Positions 59,364-64,000 of a stretch of 64,000 nt of DNA are shown here, piece by piece. Location: the NCBI RefSeq assembly GCF_003945595.2, contig NW_024103696.1:1364001-1428000 (forward strand). The letters run 5' to 3'. How positions within the stretch are numbered: the stretch's first letter is position 1; each line of letters begins with the position of its first letter. The translations under genes were made by a program, and so were the position numbers. The stretch comes from Pipra filicauda. Lineage: Eukaryota; Chordata; Aves; Passeriformes; Pipridae. The notes below the pieces were generated by a model. The model did no database searches and was not told where the DNA came from. It worked only from the letters and a program-made list of their open reading frames with translations.

Positions 59364-60390
59364 GAATTACCTTTTATCCAGTCAGAGCTGATTTCAGTAC
59401 AATTGCTGAGTTGGTTTTGATTGTGGCCCATAAATTCTGCATTCTTTGTGTCCATTATCAGTGATAAATTCTTCTCCCCAAGCTTTGTTAACCTCCTCCT
59501 AGATCTGAGATAACACCTGTACGATAGTACCACCTTTATCTTATTCCAAGTTCCTGCTGTGGTGGCTTAATTTACAGTCCAAGTTCTAGGTATCCACAGA
59601 GGCATATTTGCACCAGGCTTTGGTGGTGGTTGGTGGTTGCAGATGCCATCTGTCCCATAACTCGGGGTAATCTTCATTTGACTGGTGACATGCACATGAG
59701 AAGTTTCTTCTTTACACAGTTTGCCACAGTGGGAATTTTTGTCTGGATGTTATTCAGACTGTGCTAACCAAATCTCACCTGCCACCTGGCACGCCTGGAG
59801 TTAGTGCCATCTTGTCCCTCCATTCTATGCTTATCTCATGGCAAACTCTTTCTGTGGCCTTAACAATGTTTGAGACAGGCAACTCTGCTCTTTAAGTCCT
59901 TATAGATAAATACCTTGTGTTCAGTTTGGACAATGAGAAGCTTTCAGAAAGTTAATCACCATTTGGGCCATAGGTCCTGATCATGAGGCAATATATATGC
60001 TACTTGAGTTTAGACTAGTGTCTCTGATAATCTGTACTTTTCACACACAGATTAGCACCTGGAACATATTTAGTCAATGAAATTTCCTGTCTGGGCAAGA
60101 AATTGCCTGTTGGGGCAAAGCAGCTAAAAGCAGAACCAATTATGTCCATTCCATAATCACATGTGTGAGAATGGCTAAGTCGAGGGGAGAGGATTAGTAT
60201 AGACTGCAAGTATCTGGTAATTGCTTATTTAGTAAATAGAGAAGCAGGCTATCTAATATAAAAGACTCAATGAATATAAATAGCTTCAGAATCATAGAAA
60301 AATTTATTTTCTGTTCAAAGTTCTGTCATGATATCTCTCTGGAGTGTAGTCCTGCAGACACAAAAACTTGTATTGCTGTTGCTAGTAACT
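59364..60390. other. Unassigned; possibly ERV internal sequence
   Basis: If the polypurine tract is real, this should be the 3' internal part of a minus-strand ERV. Minus-strand frames at 59345-59533 and 60015-60209 are open for 60-64 codons but show no motif I can name. Confidence 0.3.
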
Positions 60391-61205
60391 TGTATAGGGT
60401 TTTCATGACATGGTTTTGGTAGTGAGGGAGCTATAAGGGTGGTTGCTGTGGGAAGCGGCAAGAAGCTTCCCACATGTCCAGCAGAGCCAATGCCAGCCAG
60501 CTCCAAGATGAACCTGCTGCTAGCTGATGCCAAGCCCATCAGTGACAGTGGTAACACCTCTGGGATAACATAGTTAAGAAGGGGAAAAAACCCCTGTTGC
60601 AACACCTGCAGAAGTCAGAGGAGAGGAATGAGAATATGTGAGAGAAACAACTCTGCAGACCTCAAGATCAGTGAAGAAGGAGAGGGCAAAGGTGCTTCAG
60701 GCCCCAGAGCAGAGATTCCCCTGCAGCCCATGATGCAGACCATGGTGGAGCAGGCTGTCCCCCTGCAGCCTGTGGAAGTCCATAGTGGAGCAGAGATCCA
60801 CCTGTAGCCACTGGAGGACCCCATGTCAGAGCAGGTGGATACCTGAAGGAGATTGTGACCCCATGTGAAGCCCACGCTAGAGCAGGTTTGCTGGCAGGAC
60901 TTGAGACCCCACCAGAGACTCACACTGGAGCAATCTGTTCCTGAAGTACTACACCCCATGGAAGGGGCCCATGCTGGAGCAATCTGTGAAGAGCTGCAGC
61001 CTATGGGAAGGACTTATGTTGGAGAAGTTTGTGGAGGACTGCATCCTGTGTGAGGGACCCCACACTGGAGCAGGGGAAGAGTGTGAGGAGTCCTCCCACC
61101 GTGCAGGAAGGAGAAGCAGAGACAGCGTGAAGAACTGACAACAGCTCCCATTCCCCAACCCCTGTGCTGCTGTGGCGGAGGAGGTAGAGTTTGAGAGTGA
61201 AGTTA
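60391..61205 (+). mobile_element. ERVL-like LTR, third copy, 3'-truncated
   Basis: Begins TGTATAGGGTTTTCATGACATGG and follows the family of 461-1475: GGTAGTGAGGGAGCTATAAGGG, GAGCCAATGCCAGCCAGCTCC, GGGATAACATAGTTAAGAAGG, GAGAATATGTGAGAGAAAC, then many GGAGCAG modules (60749, 60787, 60832, 60881 and on to 61070). It leaves the family near 61205, before the AATAAA block, so the 3' quarter is missing. Confidence 0.85.
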
Positions 61206-62106
61206 AACCATGTTTTGTACTGACTTTGAAGACCTTATGAATGAGGCTTTTCGGTCTCACTCTGGAGTTGTCTTGACGTGTCTGGAGTTTTTATTTTACT
61301 TGTTTTTGCTGTAACAGCAACTTCTTTTGTGATCAGGAGTCTATGTCTAAGTGGTTTTACTTCTGCCTATCTTTGTGTGGTAGCATCACAGTTTTTTGTA
61401 CAGATAACAGTAAGAAGCCATTATTCTGTGTAAATTGAAAAAATTATAACTGTAATTTAATAATACATATTGGAGAAATTTATGTCTCTTATGACAGCAG
61501 AGGCCTGAAGAAGTAGGAATACAGGATGCAGCATAAGAGAGTACAGGCATGGGATGGTAATATATGGGGCACAGACTTTTTACTGGTCATAACCCCATCC
61601 TTATAAACAATTCACCAGTGGTCAGTTAAAGAAGTTCGGACTGGGAACTGTTTGAGGGGTAACTGTTTGAGGGGTAAAAACCAGTTTGAGGGGTAATAAG
61701 GAGGAAAAAAAGTAAATAGTTAATCTATGTAAAATGCACCATATCTAGCAAATTTGGGTATAATGTGAACTTGCTGACCAGTGAAAAAAGACCAACATGT
61801 AAAAGCAGGTTAGTAAATGTTAAAATGAACTAGATCCTGGAAAGGGAAAGAAAAAAACATCAGCATCACAATTCATCCTTGGTGAAGGACAAAGGGCACT
61901 GATGATTCACTGCCCCCTACCCCAACAGATGAAAGCCATAAATGTTATGACTCCAGAGAGAAGTGAAGGGTAATTTAAAAAAAAACCAAAAAACAGGAAA
62001 GGTAAAACCCAGGAAATGTGTGTAAAAACAAGGTTAAATATGTGGCTATTGATATTTATAACTTTTCTGTACAACAGAATTCTTTTTTAATGTTATTTTT
62101 CTTTTT
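61206..62106. other. Unassigned spacer with a short tandem repeat
   Basis: No recognised repeat family, exon or RNA gene other than the tandem repeat at 61646-61695. Confidence 0.45.
61646..61695 (+). repeat. 15-bp tandem repeat, two exact units and one diverged
   Basis: AACTGTTTGAGGGGT occurs twice in a row, followed by AAAAACCAGTTTGAGGGGT. Confidence 0.9.
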
Positions 62107-62530
62107 TGTGGGTAGAAATTTCACTGGATGAATTTCACTGGATGTCAGATCCCCACCCAGACACTCTCTCACTTCCCCTCCTCAACAGAACAGATGAAGA
62201 AAATAAGAAAAAATAGGATGAAATAGATTGTGACTTGAGATAAAGACAGGGACTTCGCTTATCACGTACCATCATGGGCTGAAACAGACTCAACTTGAGA
62301 AAACTAGTCTAATTTATTGTCAATTAAAATAGTGAGATGGTGAGAAACAAAGACAAAATCTAAAGCACTCTTCCCCCAGCACCCCTTTTCCCTGGCTCAA
62401 ACTTCACTCCTTCATTAATGACTCTTCCATGTCTTCCCACCCCAAGCAGTGCAGGGGGAGGAGGAACAGGGTCAGGTCATCTCTGGTAGTGCTTCTTTTC
62501 ATGCTTTTCCCCTTCTCCAACATGGGCTCT
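62107..62530 (-). mobile_element. ERVL-like LTR 3' part, minus strand
   Basis: The minus strand matches the tail of the LTR family at 461-1475. In plus order: TGTGGG at the terminus, CCCCACCCAGACACTCTC, CCCCTCCTCAACAGAACAG, GAGATAAAGACAGGGAC, AACAGACTCAACTTGAG, TTTATTGTCAATTAAAA and GGTGAGAAACAAAGAC. A 15-bp duplication (ATTTCACTGGATGA) lies in the tail at 62118-62146. The 5' part is cut near 62530, where a plus-strand LTR begins. Confidence 0.78.
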
Positions 62531-62535
62531 CCATG

Positions 62536-62990
62536 GGCCACAGTTCTTTCAGCAGATACCCCATACAGCCAGTTTCCAGCTGGCTCCAACCCACCCACCA
62601 CAGGGCACAGCTGAGCCCTACTGTCAAGACTGGGAAGCCTTGGAGAAAGTGTGTTGAAGAAAGGGGAGAAAATACCACTGAGGGAGAAGAAGGGAAAAAA
62701 AGAGTGAGAAACAGCAGAGGGCATCCCAAGGTGGGAGAAGGAGGGTAGTAGGTGCTGTAGGTGCTGCTGATGCTGAGACTCTCCTGCAGCCTCTGGAGAG
62801 TCCATGGTGAGCTGATATCCACACTGCAGCATGTGGCTATCTGTTGAGGGAACTATGTCCCATGGAGAGCCCAGCTGGGGAAGGGGGGAAACGTGAACAA
62901 CAAAAGCTGAACAACAGCAAAGGAGCTGTTATGGATTGACCACAACCCCCGTGCCCCTGCTCATTCTTTTGTAGGGGGTACTTAGATAAA
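62536..62990 (+). mobile_element. ERV LTR fragment, plus strand, related to 2238-2750
   Basis: Shares TTCCAGCTGGCTCCAACCCACC, AGGGCACAGCTGAGCCC, AAGAAAGGGGAGAAAATACCAC and AGAGTGAGAAACAGCAGAGGG with the LTR at 2238. It continues into CTGCAGCCTCTGGAGAGTCCATGG and TTATGGATTGACCACAACCCCC, parts that the copy at 2238 lacks. It breaks off near 62990 before the polyadenylation block. Frames inside it on either strand, including a 142-codon minus frame, are by-products. Confidence 0.7.
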
Positions 62991-64000
62991 GCTGAAGCAG
63001 TATTTGTTCTAAAGATTTCATACATTTGTAGAAAATACAGAAAGTACAGTTATAGAGTGTATGGAAGAAAAGCATTGTCTATAATTACAATAGACTATAG
63101 CTACAAATAACTAGTTTATCGTTTTATATATAAACAGCAGTGACAGAAAAATCACTGTATAACTTACTGGAAATCACACAAATATTAAACTACACAATTA
63201 AATTGAGCACTTCAGACTTCTAGCCCAATAGCATAAACAAAACATAATCTGCCACTTTACTAGTGTACCTGTACAACATCTGTTATAGATACATTGCCTC
63301 GCTAGGATTACACACCACTCAGGAAAAAAGGCTATCCATCTTTCAGTAGGAACTAGGTTACTTAGCCTGGAGCTTTAGCTTAGGTACTGTCGGTGTGACA
63401 CTGAATCACGTTATGCAGAATTACACCCTATGGTTCGGTGTACTGAGCTGTTCTAGGAGCAGGTAGACCTTGAATGATTGTAAGAAGCAAAACTTCCCAG
63501 TATATTCCCTGGCATTTTGTAGCATTACGGGCAGCATAGCTGTATATATTTTACATGTAAGAAGATTGGACCATCAACAGATCACTATTATCTGGTACTG
63601 GTTTTACAAATGGCAAATTTAAGCTTCCATTTCTTTGCTGAATATTGCTAATTGTTTTGCCACCTACTTCTCCTCTTTCCTACATTGTTTATTTTATCTA
63701 CTTGTAATGTTCTGTCTTGCAACAAACTGAGTAATAATAAGTAAAAGCCTCTTCTAAGCTTTACTTACTACTGCAAATGTGAGCAATTCTCAAGGGGGAT
63801 GGAGAGGCATGCAGAGTCACAGAGGATATTCTGAGGGAAGCAGGTAAGAATTTAGATATGCCTGGCTGAGGTTAGTTGATGTGCGGGTAGAAACATTTTG
63901 GAAAGCAGGAGATTTAGTGGCTTAAATATAGACTTTTAGGAGCATTTTTTTTTTCACATAAAATTCCCCCTAGCCTCCCATTGTTCAAAGATGTCTCCTG
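62991..64000. other. AT-rich single-copy DNA to the window end
   Basis: No recognised repeat family, exon or RNA gene. Confidence 0.5.

Noticed and set aside
61646..61695. CRISPR-like array
   Set aside because: Direct tandem repeat without spacers, in a vertebrate genome.
62404..62832. 142-codon minus-strand open frame
   Set aside because: Runs across the joint of two opposed LTR fragments and has no protein-family features.

Overview
The window is non-coding DNA of a bird, very probably a passerine. The main evidence is at least eight CR1 LINE copies, several with the avian CR1 tail of repeated ATTCTATG-type octamers (for example near 35849 and 56084), many avian endogenous-retrovirus LTRs, and AT-rich single-copy DNA with no recognisable host exon. 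Two elements narrow the lineage by inference. A tRNA-Ile-headed SINE with a CR1 tail (58894-59028) matches the TguSINE1 type known from passerines. Two fragments of an RTE-clade LINE (8448-8948 and 53623-53990) look like AviRTE, which has a patchy distribution among birds that includes suboscine passerines. Together they suggest a suboscine, though this was not tested by any search. The setting is either a gene desert or the inside of a long intron; nothing read here decides between them.

Layout. 1-2.75 kb is an LTR cluster in which one solo LTR (461-1475) sits inside another (440-2049), each with its own target-site duplication, followed by a third LTR. 2.75-5.7 kb is AT-rich and featureless. 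5.7-10.2 kb holds an ancient plus-strand CR1, then two abutting minus-strand CR1 fragments, one split by the RTE insertion. 10.2-27.5 kb is mostly single-copy, with a decayed CR1 at about 15 kb, a possible recursive splice site at 17.58 kb and a solo LTR at 19.7-20.6 kb. 27.6-29.0 kb is a 5'-truncated plus-strand CR1. 34.8-35.85 kb has two short CR1 3' ends. 38.65-42.25 kb is the longest element: an old minus-strand CR1 that keeps part of ORF1, interrupted by a second CR1.

46.3-51.2 kb has two LTRs of one family, a CR1 3' end, a minus-strand LTR and one doubtful LTR. 53.6-56.1 kb holds the second RTE fragment and the best-preserved CR1. 58.1-59.36 kb is a minus-strand ERV fragment: a gag-like start, a leader with an imperfect duplication, a primer-binding-like site and an LTR carrying the SINE, preceded by a polypurine-like tract. 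60.4-63.0 kb has three more LTR fragments, two of them back to back.

No gene in the window is judged functional. The coding remnants are broken parts of CR1 ORF1 and ORF2, RTE ORF2 and an ERV gag-like frame. The value of the window is as a layered record of insertion: the nested pairs (LTR in LTR, RTE in CR1, CR1 in CR1, SINE in LTR) give relative ages for the families involved.
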